This document shows positions 16,502 to 24,553 of a stretch of 64,000 nt of DNA, piece after piece (position 1 is the first letter of the stretch; every line of letters starts with the position of its first letter). This DNA is from CAZCPB01 sp044223975 (GTDB lineage: Bacteria; Planctomycetota; Phycisphaerae; Phycisphaerales; UBA1924). The stretch lies in NCBI GenBank assembly GCA_044223975.1, contig JBGALI010000013.1, positions 76,782 to 140,781 on the forward strand, written 5' to 3'. The notes under the pieces were generated by a model. The model was not told where the DNA came from. It made no database searches and saw only the letters and a program-made list of their open reading frames with translations. The position numbers and the translations under genes were made by a program.

Positions 16502-17629
16502 ATGCGCGCGATCGTTACCGGCCAGATCGGGATGGACAAGAAGCAGTACCTCGACCAGGCCGCGGCCTTCGCGGGCGGGCAGGGCGAGTCGCTCGACGTG
16601 TACCACGTCGGAGACATGATGTACCGCGAGGGGCCGGACGTCAGCCGCGGCAAGATCCTGGACCTGCCCATCAGCCGCCTGAACTCGCTGCGTCGCGCCG
16701 CGTTCAAGGACATCATCGCCGACTCGCGCGAGCAGAAGAACATGGCCGTGAACACGCACGCCACCTTCCGCTGGCGGCACGGGCTGTTCAGCGCCTTTGA
16801 CTACGACCAGATCGCCAAGATCAAGCCCGACCTGTTCGTGTGCCTGGTGGACAACATCGAGGTGGTGCACCACCGCCTGCACGGCGAGCACGAGATCGAC
16901 GCCGCGCTCAAGGACTGCATGGTGTGGCGCGAGGAGGAGATCCTCGCGACCGAGCTGATGAGCAAGACGGTGCCCGACAGCAAGTTCTACATCCTCAGCC
17001 GCGGCAGGCACGCGCCGACGACGCGGACGCTCTTCCGCCTGATCTGCCGGCCCGGGATGCGGAAGGTGTACCCCAGCTTCCCGATGAGCCACGTGGTGGA
17101 CATGCCCGAGGTGCTGGCGGAGATCGACGGGTTCCGCGCAGCCCTGGCGGAGCACTTCATCACGTTCGATCCGGGCGATGTGGACGAGAAGCTGCTGCTG
17201 GAGCGGGCGATCGCCGCGGCGCGCGAGGGCAAGGAGTTCCTCGACGTCTCGCCGCACAGCTACGGCGGGAGCAAGGCCAGCAACGCGGCGCCGATCCGCG
17301 TGAAGGTGCGCGAGGTTCTGGACATCGCCGGCGACATCGACGGTCAAATCTACATGCGGGACTTCAAGCTGGTGGACCAGAGCGACATGATCGTGTCGCT
17401 GATCCCCGAGCTGCCCGGCGGCGTTCCCGGCCTGTCGAGCGGGGTCGAGCGCGAGCTGCACCACGCCTTCGAGCACACCAAGGAGGTGTTCGTGGTGTGG
17501 AAGCCCAAGAAGCACCCGTCGCCGTTCATCACCGAGACGGCGACGCGGATCTTCAAGAGCGTGCCCGAGGCGCTCGAGTACTTCGAGAAGAACGGGTATT
17601 ACGGCGAGAAGAACCTGTTCGGGAACTGA
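16502..17629 (+). CDS. adenylate-kinase-like protein with a degenerate P-loop and a deoxyribosyltransferase-like C-terminus
   Basis: A 375-residue cytoplasmic protein with GGAG 6 nt before the ATG. The N-terminal 200 residues recall archaeal-type adenylate kinase: a beta strand into a P-loop position, a NTHATFRWRHGLF block, KPDLFVCLVDNIEVVHHRL, and EEEILATELMSKT. The loop itself is TGQIGMDKKQYL instead of GxxxxGK(S/T), so ATP binding is doubtful. The C-terminal part (from about 255) has VKVREVLDIAGDIDGQIYMRDFKLVDQSDMIV, then GLSSGVERELHHAFEH and KEVFVVW, like the Rossmann-type nucleoside 2-deoxyribosyltransferase fold. The first assignment is by eye and weak. It lies between the two sulfotransferase genes; the second of these is convergent, 8 bp away. 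Confidence 0.6.
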   Translation: MRAIVTGQIGMDKKQYLDQAAAFAGGQGESLDVYHVGDMMYREGPDVSRGKILDLPISRLNSLRRAAFKDIIADSREQKNMAVNTHATFRWRHGLFSAFDYDQIAKIKPDLFVCLVDNIEVVHHRLHGEHEIDAALKDCMVWREEEILATELMSKTVPDSKFYILSRGRHAPTTRTLFRLICRPGMRKVYPSFPMSHVVDMPEVLAEIDGFRAALAEHFITFDPGDVDEKLLLERAIAAAREGKEFLDVSPHSYGGSKASNAAPIRVKVREVLDIAGDIDGQIYMRDFKLVDQSDMIVSLIPELPGGVPGLSSGVERELHHAFEHTKEVFVVWKPKKHPSPFITETATRIFKSVPEALEYFEKNGYYGEKNLFGN

Positions 17630-17637
17630 CGCCCGCG

Positions 17638-18447
17638 TCAGTACCCGAATCTCTTGATGGCGTCCGCGAAGCGCTCCTCGACGGCGCGGTCGAGGCCCGC
17701 GGCAATGGGATCGAGCGAGCGGCCGCTCTGCCCCTTGTTCATGAACATGCGGCCCTTCTTCATCTGCTCGGCGCTGCCCACGAAGAGCCGTTGTTCGGAC
17801 CCCGACGCCTTTTCGCTCATCTCCATAGCCTGCAGGCGCTCGAACGTGGAGAGGGCGACAGACTGTTCGATCTTCGCGGGGTCGGGCGCGTGCCCCAAGA
17901 ACTCGAGGATGCGGGAGAGCTCGCGCGACGGGTCTGCCTTGAGGTCTTCGTAGCGCACCAGAATAGTCGGAACCGTCCTTTGATCCAGCCAGCTCCGGTA
18001 GTGATTCTCGAAAGTCCCGAACCGGTGCCGGAAATACTCCGACGCCCCACCGAGTTGAAGGAAGGAGCGCACGTACATCTCGTCGGTGATTCCCTGGGAG
18101 TCGCCGAGCATGCCGGTAAGGCGCGCGTAGTTCAGACACGAGAGGATCACGTCGCGCGGGTGTCGCACCACGTAGATGCAGCCGATGGCACGCCCGCGCC
18201 CGGTGATATCGGGGCCGTACGGGAAGTGGGTCTTGGCGAACAGCGCGCCGTCGAAGAGTTTGGCGTCGCGAACCTGCTTGCGGCCGTGAATGCCGGGGAT
18301 GAACCGGGCCACGTCCAGGCTGGCCTCGGCCTTGCCGTGGAAGTACTGGTAGAGCAGGAAGCGGACCCAGGTGTTGCCGCTCTTGGGGTACGACGCGAGC
18401 CAACGGACGTCGAAGCTCGCCGGGGCTGGAGAGGGCGCTTCGGTCAT
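17638..18447 (-). CDS. PAPS-dependent sulfotransferase (Sulfotransfer_1 type)
   Basis: A 269-residue cytosolic-type sulfotransferase. ATG 18447 was chosen because GGAG lies 6 nt upstream; a longer frame would overlap the sat stop. Motifs: the 5'-phosphosulfate loop ASYPKSGNTWVRFLLYQ (near 15-31), FAKTHFPYG with the catalytic His, the 3'-phosphate motif IYVVRHPRDVILSCLNYA, ILVRYEDLKADPSRELSRIL, and the C-terminal RMFMNKGQSGRSLD with the GxxGxxK-like loop. It moves sulfate from PAPS to an unknown acceptor. It follows sat by 50 bp on the same strand, so donor synthesis and transfer are probably co-expressed. Confidence 0.9.
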   Translation of the reverse strand: MTEAPSPAPASFDVRWLASYPKSGNTWVRFLLYQYFHGKAEASLDVARFIPGIHGRKQVRDAKLFDGALFAKTHFPYGPDITGRGRAIGCIYVVRHPRDVILSCLNYARLTGMLGDSQGITDEMYVRSFLQLGGASEYFRHRFGTFENHYRSWLDQRTVPTILVRYEDLKADPSRELSRILEFLGHAPDPAKIEQSVALSTFERLQAMEMSEKASGSEQRLFVGSAEQMKKGRMFMNKGQSGRSLDPIAAGLDRAVEERFADAIKRFGY

Positions 18448-18497
18448 TCGCGGCTCCGGGTCTCCGATCTCGGTAGGGGGTAGGGGTGGGGGCCCGG

Positions 18498-19667
18498 TTA
18501 TTTCACGCTCTTGGCCCACTTGATCAGAACGTCGGCGACCTCGGGGCGGGTGAACTCGACCGGCGGGCGCTCTCCCTTGGCGAGCATGTCACGCACGGCG
18601 GTGCCCGAAAGGTTGACGATGTCACCCTCGATCTTGGGGTAGCTCTTCCCCGAGACCATGCCGCCGTAGGACTTGCTGTAGCCGGTGTGCTCGAACTTCA
18701 GAGGCTCGATGCCCAGGTCCTTGGGGTCGATGCCGTCGAAGATCTTCTGGGCGTCGTAGGTGCCGTAGTAGTTGCCCACGCCGGCGTGGTCGCGCCCGAC
18801 GATGAAGTGCGTGCAGCCGTAGTTCTTCCGCATGAGGGCGTGGTGCACGGCTTCGCGGGGGCCGGCGTAGCGCATCGCGGCGGGCAGGACCGAGACCATC
18901 GTGGTCGCGGGGTTGAAGTACTTGGCGGTCAGGGCGCCGATGGCTTCCATGCGCACATCCGCCGGGATGTCGCCCTTCTTGGTCTCGCCGACGAGCGGGT
19001 GAATCAGGAGGCCGTCGCAGATTTCCTGGGCGCACTTGCAGACGTACTCGTGGGCGCGGTGGATGGGGTTGCGGGTCTGGAAGGCAACCACGGTCTTCCA
19101 AGCGCGCTTGTCGAACTCGGCGCGGGTGTCCGCAGGGGTCAGGCGCTGGGGGATGAACGCTTCAGGGCCCTTGGGATCCACGCACAGCGTGAGGACTTCG
19201 ACCGGCCCGGCGATGCACGTGTCGCCCTCGGCGAGCACCATGGCGACGCCGGGGTGGGCGGGGTCTTCGGTGCGGAACACGTTGGGGATTTCGAGTTTCT
19301 TGTCGTGCGGGTAGGTCTCCTCAACCTTCATCACCGCCTGGAGCGTGCCGTTGGGGGCGACCAAGGCGATGCGCGAGCCGACCTTGGGTGCCGCGGCGGC
19401 ATCGACGCTCAGGAGCACCGGCACGGACCACACCCGGCCGCTGGCGAGCTTCATGCTCGAGCAGACGCTCTTGAAGTCGGCGCTGCCCATGAACCCGGTC
19501 AGGGGGCTGTACCCGCCGTTGCCGAGCAGCTCGAGGTCGCAGGACTGCTTGGCGGTCAGCGTGACCTTGGGGAGCGACGCGGCTTCGCGGGCGAGTTCCG
19601 CGGCTTTGGGGCCGGCGACGAGGCGGGCCGTGAGCGTGCCTCCGTGCGGGTCGATCAGTCCGGGCAT
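18498..19667 (-). CDS. sat: sulfate adenylyltransferase (ATP sulfurylase)
   Basis: Makes adenosine 5'-phosphosulfate and pyrophosphate from ATP and sulfate. The ATG at 19667 has GGAG 8 nt upstream. The 389-residue length fits the single-chain bacterial/archaeal Sat type. Motifs: AKQSCDLELLGNGGYSPLTGFM, the substrate loop VVAFQTRNPIHRAHEYVCK (near 194-212), ALMRKNYGCTHFIVGRDHAGVGNYYG (GRDHAG near 289) and SGTAVRDML. No APS-kinase domain is fused; cysC is a separate divergent gene. Here it more likely serves activation for sulfation than dissimilatory reduction, because no aprAB or dsr genes are present and two sulfotransferases lie nearby. Confidence 0.96.
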   Translation of the reverse strand: MPGLIDPHGGTLTARLVAGPKAAELAREAASLPKVTLTAKQSCDLELLGNGGYSPLTGFMGSADFKSVCSSMKLASGRVWSVPVLLSVDAAAAPKVGSRIALVAPNGTLQAVMKVEETYPHDKKLEIPNVFRTEDPAHPGVAMVLAEGDTCIAGPVEVLTLCVDPKGPEAFIPQRLTPADTRAEFDKRAWKTVVAFQTRNPIHRAHEYVCKCAQEICDGLLIHPLVGETKKGDIPADVRMEAIGALTAKYFNPATTMVSVLPAAMRYAGPREAVHHALMRKNYGCTHFIVGRDHAGVGNYYGTYDAQKIFDGIDPKDLGIEPLKFEHTGYSKSYGGMVSGKSYPKIEGDIVNLSGTAVRDMLAKGERPPVEFTRPEVADVLIKWAKSVK

Positions 19668-19711
19668 AAAGTCATCTCCTTCACCGGCCTCAGGGGGAAC
19701 GGGGAAGAGCG

Positions 19712-19741
19712 AGAATAGTCGTACGGACCGGCGATTTCCAA
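19712..19741 (-). promoter_or_regulatory. sat promoter (TTGGAA-N18-TATTCT)
   Basis: On the minus strand, TTGGAA (complement of 19736-19741) and TATTCT (complement of 19712-19717) are 18 nt apart, about 45 nt upstream of the sat ATG, which leaves a leader of about 38 nt that holds the GGAG site. It is in the intergenic region shared with the divergent cysC. Confidence 0.55.
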
Positions 19742-19780
19742 GGGTTTTCCGGCGAAGGGCCGGCGAGAAAGGGATCCAAC

Positions 19781-20407
19781 GTGGCAGAGCAGAAGGCAAC
19801 CAACATCCACTGGCACGCCGGCAACTTCACGCGCGAGGAGCGCTGGAAGGCCCTGAAGACGCGCGCCGCGACCGTGTGGTTCACGGGGCTCTCGGCCTCG
19901 GGCAAGTCCACCATCGCCTCGGCGCTCGAGCAACATCTGGTCCACCAGGGCACCCACTGCTACCGCCTCGACGGGGACAACATCCGCTTCGGACTCAACA
20001 AGAACCTGGGCTTCTCGGCCGACGACCGCGCCGAGAACATCCGGCGCATCGGCGAGGTCGCCAAGCTCTTCGCCGACTCGGGCACGCTGGCCCTCACGAG
20101 CTTCATCAGCCCCTACCGCAAGGACCGGGACATCTGCCGCGAGCTCCACGAGAAGGACAAGGCAGGGGCGATCACGTTCCTGGAGGTCTTTGTGGACTGC
20201 CCGATCGAGGTCTGCGAGCAGCGCGACCCCAAGGGCCTGTACAAGAAGGCGCGGGCGGGCGAGCTCAAGGGCTTCACGGGGATCGACGACCCGTACGAGG
20301 CGCCCCTCAAGCCCGAGCTGGTGCTCAAGCCCGAGACCATGAGCGTGGAGCAGAGCGTGCAAGCGGTGCTCGACCTGCTCAAGGCGCGGGGAGTGCTGGC
20401 GAAGTAA
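19781..20407 (+). CDS. cysC: adenylylsulfate (APS) kinase
   Basis: Phosphorylates APS at the 3' position to give PAPS. A 208-residue protein from a GTG at 19781 with AAAGGGA upstream. Walker A GLSASGKST is at 36-44, YRLDGDNIRFGLNKNLGFSADDRAENIRRIGEVAKLF forms the APS-binding and DGDN region, and FISPYRKDRD and GLYKKARAGELKGFTGIDDPYEAP complete the lid. Full length. It is divergent from sat (113 bp) and followed after 19 bp by pheT, so one operon is possible. With sat it supplies PAPS to the sulfotransferases at 14532 and 17638. Confidence 0.96.
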   Translation: MAEQKATNIHWHAGNFTREERWKALKTRAATVWFTGLSASGKSTIASALEQHLVHQGTHCYRLDGDNIRFGLNKNLGFSADDRAENIRRIGEVAKLFADSGTLALTSFISPYRKDRDICRELHEKDKAGAITFLEVFVDCPIEVCEQRDPKGLYKKARAGELKGFTGIDDPYEAPLKPELVLKPETMSVEQSVQAVLDLLKARGVLAK

Positions 20408-20426
20408 CCCCCTACCCTTTTCGCCC

Positions 20427-22538
20427 ATGCACATCAGCATCGCCTGGCTCAACCGGTACCTGAGTTCGCCCGTCGCCACCGACGAGGCGGAGCGGTCGCT
20501 CATGGAGGCCGGGTTCCCGATCGAGACGCGCGAGACGCTGCCCTCGGGCGACGTGATGCTCGACGTCGAGATCACCAGCAACCGCGGCGACTGCCTGTCG
20601 CACGCCGGTCTGGCCCGCGAGGTCGCGGCCAAGACCGGGCGGGCGCTGAAACTCCCCGAGTGGAAGGACCCGGAGCCCGCCGCCGGCCCCGTGGCGCTCG
20701 CGCTCAAGCTCGACAATCGGCACCCTGAGGTGTGCTCGCTCTTCACCGCCCGCGTGCTCCGCGGCGTCAAGATCGGGCCCAGCCCGGCGTGGCTGGTCTC
20801 GGCCCTCGAGTCCGTCGGCCAGCGCTCCATCAACAACGTCGTCGACATCACCAACTTCATCTCGTTCGAGCTGGGCAACCCCTGCCACGTCTTCGACCTG
20901 GCGAAACTCGACGGGCACGCGCTCGTGGTCCGGTACGCCAAAGAGGGCGAGCCCCTCACCACGCTCGACGGCAAGAAGCGCACGCTGAAGGCCGATGAAC
21001 TCGTGGTCGCCGACGCGACGCGGGCCCAGAGCCTCGCGGGCGTCATCGGCGGGCAGGACTCGGAGGTCTCGGCCTCCACCACCGACATCGTCTTTGAGAT
21101 GGCGACGTGGGACCCCGTGACCGTCCGGCGCGCGGCAAGGCGCCTGGGCGTTCGCACCGACGCGAGCTACCGCTTCGAGCGGATCGTTGACCCGCGCACC
21201 ATCGACTGGGCCGCGCGGCGCGCCGTCGCGTTGATCTTCGAGGTCGCCGGCGGCAAGCTCTGCGAGGGCGTTCTGACCGCGGGAAAATCGCTGGCCGACC
21301 CGCTCAGCATCCGGTTCCGCCCGACTCGCTGCCGCGAACTGGCAGGGATTCAGATCGAGACCGAGGAGATGGTGCGGCACCTGCGGGCGGTGGGCGTCGA
21401 GATCGAGCTGATCGGGCGCGCGGGCGACGACCTGCGCTGCATCGTGCCGGCGTGGCGTCCCGACCTGTTCCGCGAGATCGACCTGATCGAGGAGGTCGTG
21501 CGGCTCAAGGGGCTGGACGCCATCCCCGTCTCTCCCAAGCTCCCGATCTCGGTTTCATCGGCGCAGCCGCGCGAGCGGGCGGTGCGCGAGGTGGGAGCAA
21601 TCCTGACCGGTCTTGGCTTCCACGAGACCGTGACGTTCAGCTTCGTGTCGCGCCAGCAGAGCGCCCCGTTCGCGTTGGCGGGGATGGACCTGATCGAGAT
21701 CGATGACGCTCGCCGCGCCGCCGAGCCCGTGCTGCGCCCCAGCGTGCTTCCCAGCCTGATTGCCTGCCGCCGCGCCAACCAGGACCGCCGGTCCACGGCC
21801 CCGGGCGCGGTCCGTCTGTTCGAGATCGCATCGATTTTCGGCCAGGAGAGCGGCACCCCGGCGGAGGCGGGCCTTTCCGCCGCCCGCGGCAGGTCGATCG
21901 AGCGGCGGCACCTGGCGCTGCTCATGGACGTGCCGGGCGCCAGGCCGGGAGCTGCGGAAACTCAGACGGCCCTGCGCCTGCTCCGGGGCACGGTCGAGAG
22001 CCTGGTGCGGGCGATGACCGGTGGCGGGGAATCTCTGATCTTCGAGCCCGCGGCGCCGCCGTGCGAGGCGTTTGATCGCGGCGCGTACGCCAACGTCGTG
22101 GTTGGCGGGCGCCCGCTCGGGTACATCGCGCTGCTGAACGGAGCGCTCGTCACCGCGGCGGGGCTCGATGCGCCCGTGGTCGGCGCCGAGTTGAACCTGG
22201 ACACGCTCGTCGAGCTGTACCCGCCCAAGGCGCGGATCGTCGGGCTGCCGGCGTTCCCGGCGATCGACCGCGACCTGACCGTGACGGTCGGGGACGCCGT
22301 GAGCTGGGCCAAGATCGACGAGAGCGTGGCGCGGGCCCGCCTGCAGTGGCTCGACAAGCTCGAGTTCGTGGGCACGTACCGCGGCAAGCAGGTCGGGCCG
22401 GGGAAGAAGTCGGTCACCATGCGGCTGTACTTCCGCGATGAGCACCGGACCCTGCGCCGGGAAGAGGTCGACCCGCAGATCGAGAGCCTGGTCGCGATGC
22501 TCAAGAGCGAGGTCGGGGCCGAGGTGCGGACGGCCTGA
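20427..22538 (+). CDS. pheT: phenylalanyl-tRNA synthetase beta subunit, short form
   Basis: Beta chain of PheRS (Phe-tRNA charging, alpha2-beta2). It has 703 residues against about 795 in E. coli. It opens MHISIAWLNRYLSSPVATDEA ... MEAGFPIETRETLPSGDVMLDVEITSNRGDCLSHAGLAREVAA, passing directly from the N-terminal strand into the B1-core motif ITSNRGDCL. The EMAPII/OB-fold tRNA-binding domain that normally sits between (about residues 40-150) is absent. The B3/B4 editing domain (SINNVVDITNFISFELGNPCHVFDLAKL), B5 and the catalytic-like core follow, and the C-terminal anticodon-binding FDX-ACB domain is present (AFPAIDRDLTVTV ... LYFRDEHRTLRREEVD). pheS is not in the window. Confidence 0.95.
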   Translation: MHISIAWLNRYLSSPVATDEAERSLMEAGFPIETRETLPSGDVMLDVEITSNRGDCLSHAGLAREVAAKTGRALKLPEWKDPEPAAGPVALALKLDNRHPEVCSLFTARVLRGVKIGPSPAWLVSALESVGQRSINNVVDITNFISFELGNPCHVFDLAKLDGHALVVRYAKEGEPLTTLDGKKRTLKADELVVADATRAQSLAGVIGGQDSEVSASTTDIVFEMATWDPVTVRRAARRLGVRTDASYRFERIVDPRTIDWAARRAVALIFEVAGGKLCEGVLTAGKSLADPLSIRFRPTRCRELAGIQIETEEMVRHLRAVGVEIELIGRAGDDLRCIVPAWRPDLFREIDLIEEVVRLKGLDAIPVSPKLPISVSSAQPRERAVREVGAILTGLGFHETVTFSFVSRQQSAPFALAGMDLIEIDDARRAAEPVLRPSVLPSLIACRRANQDRRSTAPGAVRLFEIASIFGQESGTPAEAGLSAARGRSIERRHLALLMDVPGARPGAAETQTALRLLRGTVESLVRAMTGGGESLIFEPAAPPCEAFDRGAYANVVVGGRPLGYIALLNGALVTAAGLDAPVVGAELNLDTLVELYPPKARIVGLPAFPAIDRDLTVTVGDAVSWAKIDESVARARLQWLDKLEFVGTYRGKQVGPGKKSVTMRLYFRDEHRTLRREEVDPQIESLVAMLKSEVGAEVRTA

Positions 22539-22569
22539 CCAGCTGGCCTGACCGGGCGGACCGGGATCA

Positions 22570-22593
22570 AAGCCCCAGGATCGGGCTTGTTTT
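22570..22593 (+). terminator. weak intrinsic terminator after pheT
   Basis: AAGCCC (22570-22575) and GGGCTT (22583-22588) form a short stem followed by GTTTTC, 30 bp after the pheT stop. Confidence 0.4.
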
Positions 22594-22678
22594 CTGGCAC
22601 CGGCGGCGTCCCCGCCTTCACCCCGGTGAATCTTCTTGCACGAATACTCACCCGCGCGGACAGCGCCGAAGCCGGGCG

Positions 22679-22684
22679 TATGAT
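22679..22684 (+). promoter_or_regulatory. -10 box (TATGAT) upstream of the aminotransferase gene
   Basis: TATGAT lies about 41 nt before the GTG start at 22726, leaving room for the strong GGGAGGA site. No convincing -35 was found. Confidence 0.35.
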
Positions 22685-22725
22685 GCGATGGCCGACGCGT
22701 CCGAAGGACCCCAGGGAGGACGAGC

Positions 22726-23787
22726 GTGAAGACCGCCGTGAAGAACAAGTCCGCCGCCCGCAAGCCCTCGAGCCCCAAGAAGGCGGCCCGCAAGCACGCC
22801 GCGCGGCTGAACGGCAAGGCCGCCAAGCCCGCCGGCAAGCGCGCCATCAAGGGCGCGCCCAAGGGCGCCCGCGCCCTGCCCAAGGTGTTCGAGGCCGGCA
22901 TGCCGACCGGCGAGCGCCCGCTGATCTACGTGAACGGCCAGATGCTCCCCAAGAGCAAGGCGATGGTCAGCGTGTACGACCACGGCCTGCTCTACGGCGA
23001 CGGCGTCTTCGAGGGCATCCGCGTCTACAAGGGCAAGATCTTCAAGCTCAAGCAGCACATGGAGCGCCTGTGGCGCTGCGCCGAGGCGATCCGCCTGACC
23101 ATCCCCATCTCGGTCGACGAGATGGTCGAGGTCCAGCGCCGCTGCGTCCGCGAGAACAACCTCTCCGACGCGTACATCCGCCTGGTGATCACGCGCGGCT
23201 ACGGCACGCTCGGGCTCGACCCGCGCAAGTGCCCGGTGCCCGGCGTCATCTGCATCGCCGACCAGATCCTGCTCTACCCGCCCGAGTTCTACGAGACCGG
23301 CATGGGCGTGGTGGTCGCCAACCGTCCCAAGACGCCGATCGCGTGCCTTGACCCGCGCGTCAAGAGCCTGAACTACCTCAACAACATCCTCGCGAAGGTC
23401 GAGGCCATCGAGGCCGGCTGCCACGAGGCGATCATGCTCTCGACCGACGGCTGGGTCACCGAGTGCACGGGCGACAACATCTTCATCGTCAAGAACGGCG
23501 AGCTCTTCACGCCGCCCAGCGACGTCGGCCTGCTTCAGGGCGTGACGCGCCAGTTCGTCATCGACGACCTGAGCCGCCAGTGCGGCCTGAAGTGCACCGA
23601 GAAGATGATGCGGATCGAAGAGGTGCTCGCCGCCGACGAGGTCTTCCTCACCGGCACCGCCGCCGAGATCATCGCCGTCACCAAGATTGACGACAAGGTG
23701 CTCACCGACGGCGAGGGCCCGATCACCAACCGCCTGCGCATGAAGTTCCGCGAGATCGTCACGAGCGATCACGTGCCGGAGGAGTAG
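22726..23787 (+). CDS. ilvE: class IV aminotransferase (branched-chain, IlvE-like) with a Lys/Ala-rich N-terminal tail
   Basis: A fold-type IV PLP aminotransferase, most like IlvE, for the last step of Val/Leu/Ile synthesis (or their first degradation step). The GTG at 22726 follows a strong GGGAGGA at about 6 nt, which supports the long N-terminus. Residues 1-52 are a histone-H1-like tail (KNKSAARKPSSPKKAARKHA and more), followed by the enzyme: LIYVNGQMLPKSKAMVSVYDHGLLYGDGVFEGIRVY, LVITRGYGTLGLDP, the PLP-Lys region DPRVKSLNYLNNILAKVEA, TDGWVTECTGDNIFIV, and the phosphate-binding GLLQGVTRQFVI. The catalytic core is intact. D-amino acid transaminase is a possible alternative. The downstream gene starts one base after its stop. 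Confidence 0.87.
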   Translation: MKTAVKNKSAARKPSSPKKAARKHAARLNGKAAKPAGKRAIKGAPKGARALPKVFEAGMPTGERPLIYVNGQMLPKSKAMVSVYDHGLLYGDGVFEGIRVYKGKIFKLKQHMERLWRCAEAIRLTIPISVDEMVEVQRRCVRENNLSDAYIRLVITRGYGTLGLDPRKCPVPGVICIADQILLYPPEFYETGMGVVVANRPKTPIACLDPRVKSLNYLNNILAKVEAIEAGCHEAIMLSTDGWVTECTGDNIFIVKNGELFTPPSDVGLLQGVTRQFVIDDLSRQCGLKCTEKMMRIEEVLAADEVFLTGTAAEIIAVTKIDDKVLTDGEGPITNRLRMKFREIVTSDHVPEE

Positions 23788-23788
23788 G

Positions 23789-24493
23789 GTGCGCGACGCC
23801 GCGCCACTCCGGCTGCGACGGTTCCAGAAGCCCTGGATTTCTGCGGCGCTGCTGCTCGTACTGTTTGGTGACGCACTGTGGGTATCCGACACTTCGCCGT
23901 GGGCCAGTCCATTGGCGGGAGTAAGACGAGCGCTGCTCCGCGAGCCTGCGTTCGTGACGATGCAGCCTCGTACTCCTACGAAGTGGTACATCGCGCGCGC
24001 TGCCGATGGGTTTCGCTATGTGGACCCTTGGTCGGATCAGGGTGCTTACGCCTCTCCTAAAGCCGAAGAACTGGTATCGGTCGGAAGCTCGACGACCGGA
24101 CGGTGGGCGCAGACCGAACGCCATTTCGATTCGCGTCTACGCGTAACCATGTTCGTCGGTCCGGTTCTCTCGCCGTCTGAGCGTGACCAGATTCGAGAGC
24201 GATGTGCACAGTCGCTGTCCCCGGATCTGGAGTTCCATGACGAGATCGTGAAGAACCTTCGATTACCGGAAACTTCAGACGTTGCGGTGCCGATCCCAGC
24301 CGGGTACGCACACAACATCGCCACACTGGCGGCGATTGCTGGATTCGTGTGGTCACTCGGCTGGGTGCGTGAGGCGGTAATCCGTCGAACTCGAGCGTCG
24401 CGGCAAACTCGCGGGCTATGCCCTCACTGCTGCTACGAGGTTCGCGGTCTTCCGCTGCCGATCTGCCCGGAGTGTGGACGACCGATCGGGTGA
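23789..24493 (+). CDS. membrane protein with a C-terminal zinc ribbon
   Basis: A 234-residue protein from a GTG whose GGAGGAG lies in the end of the aminotransferase gene, so translation is probably coupled. It has one hydrophobic segment near 17-33 (ISAALLLVLFGDALWV), an extracytoplasmic region of about 140 residues, a second segment near 178-195, and then a zinc ribbon: CPHC (211-214) and CPEC (226-229) with the signature CCYEVRGLPLPICPECG. Two other proteins in this window (45577 and 58308) carry the same ribbon after membrane segments. Codon use is less GC-biased than in ilvE. Function unknown; the ribbon faces the cytoplasm if the first helix is an inside-start anchor. Confidence 0.7.
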   Translation: MRDAAPLRLRRFQKPWISAALLLVLFGDALWVSDTSPWASPLAGVRRALLREPAFVTMQPRTPTKWYIARAADGFRYVDPWSDQGAYASPKAEELVSVGSSTTGRWAQTERHFDSRLRVTMFVGPVLSPSERDQIRERCAQSLSPDLEFHDEIVKNLRLPETSDVAVPIPAGYAHNIATLAAIAGFVWSLGWVREAVIRRTRASRQTRGLCPHCCYEVRGLPLPICPECGRPIG

Positions 24494-24553
24494 TCGGACC
24501 GATACCGCGCAGCACGAAGAACGCCGCCGTCGCCTTCCCTGCTAGAGCCTCGC

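Noticed and set aside
16154..18403. A 749-residue minus-strand frame over the kinase-like and sulfotransferase genes
   Set aside because: Its sequence is Arg/His-rich with no motif and is out of frame with the clear sulfotransferase at 17638-18447.
18448..18519. A longer start for the sulfotransferase at 18519
   Set aside because: It would overlap the end of sat. The ATG at 18447 has a good GGAG site and directly precedes the conserved fold.
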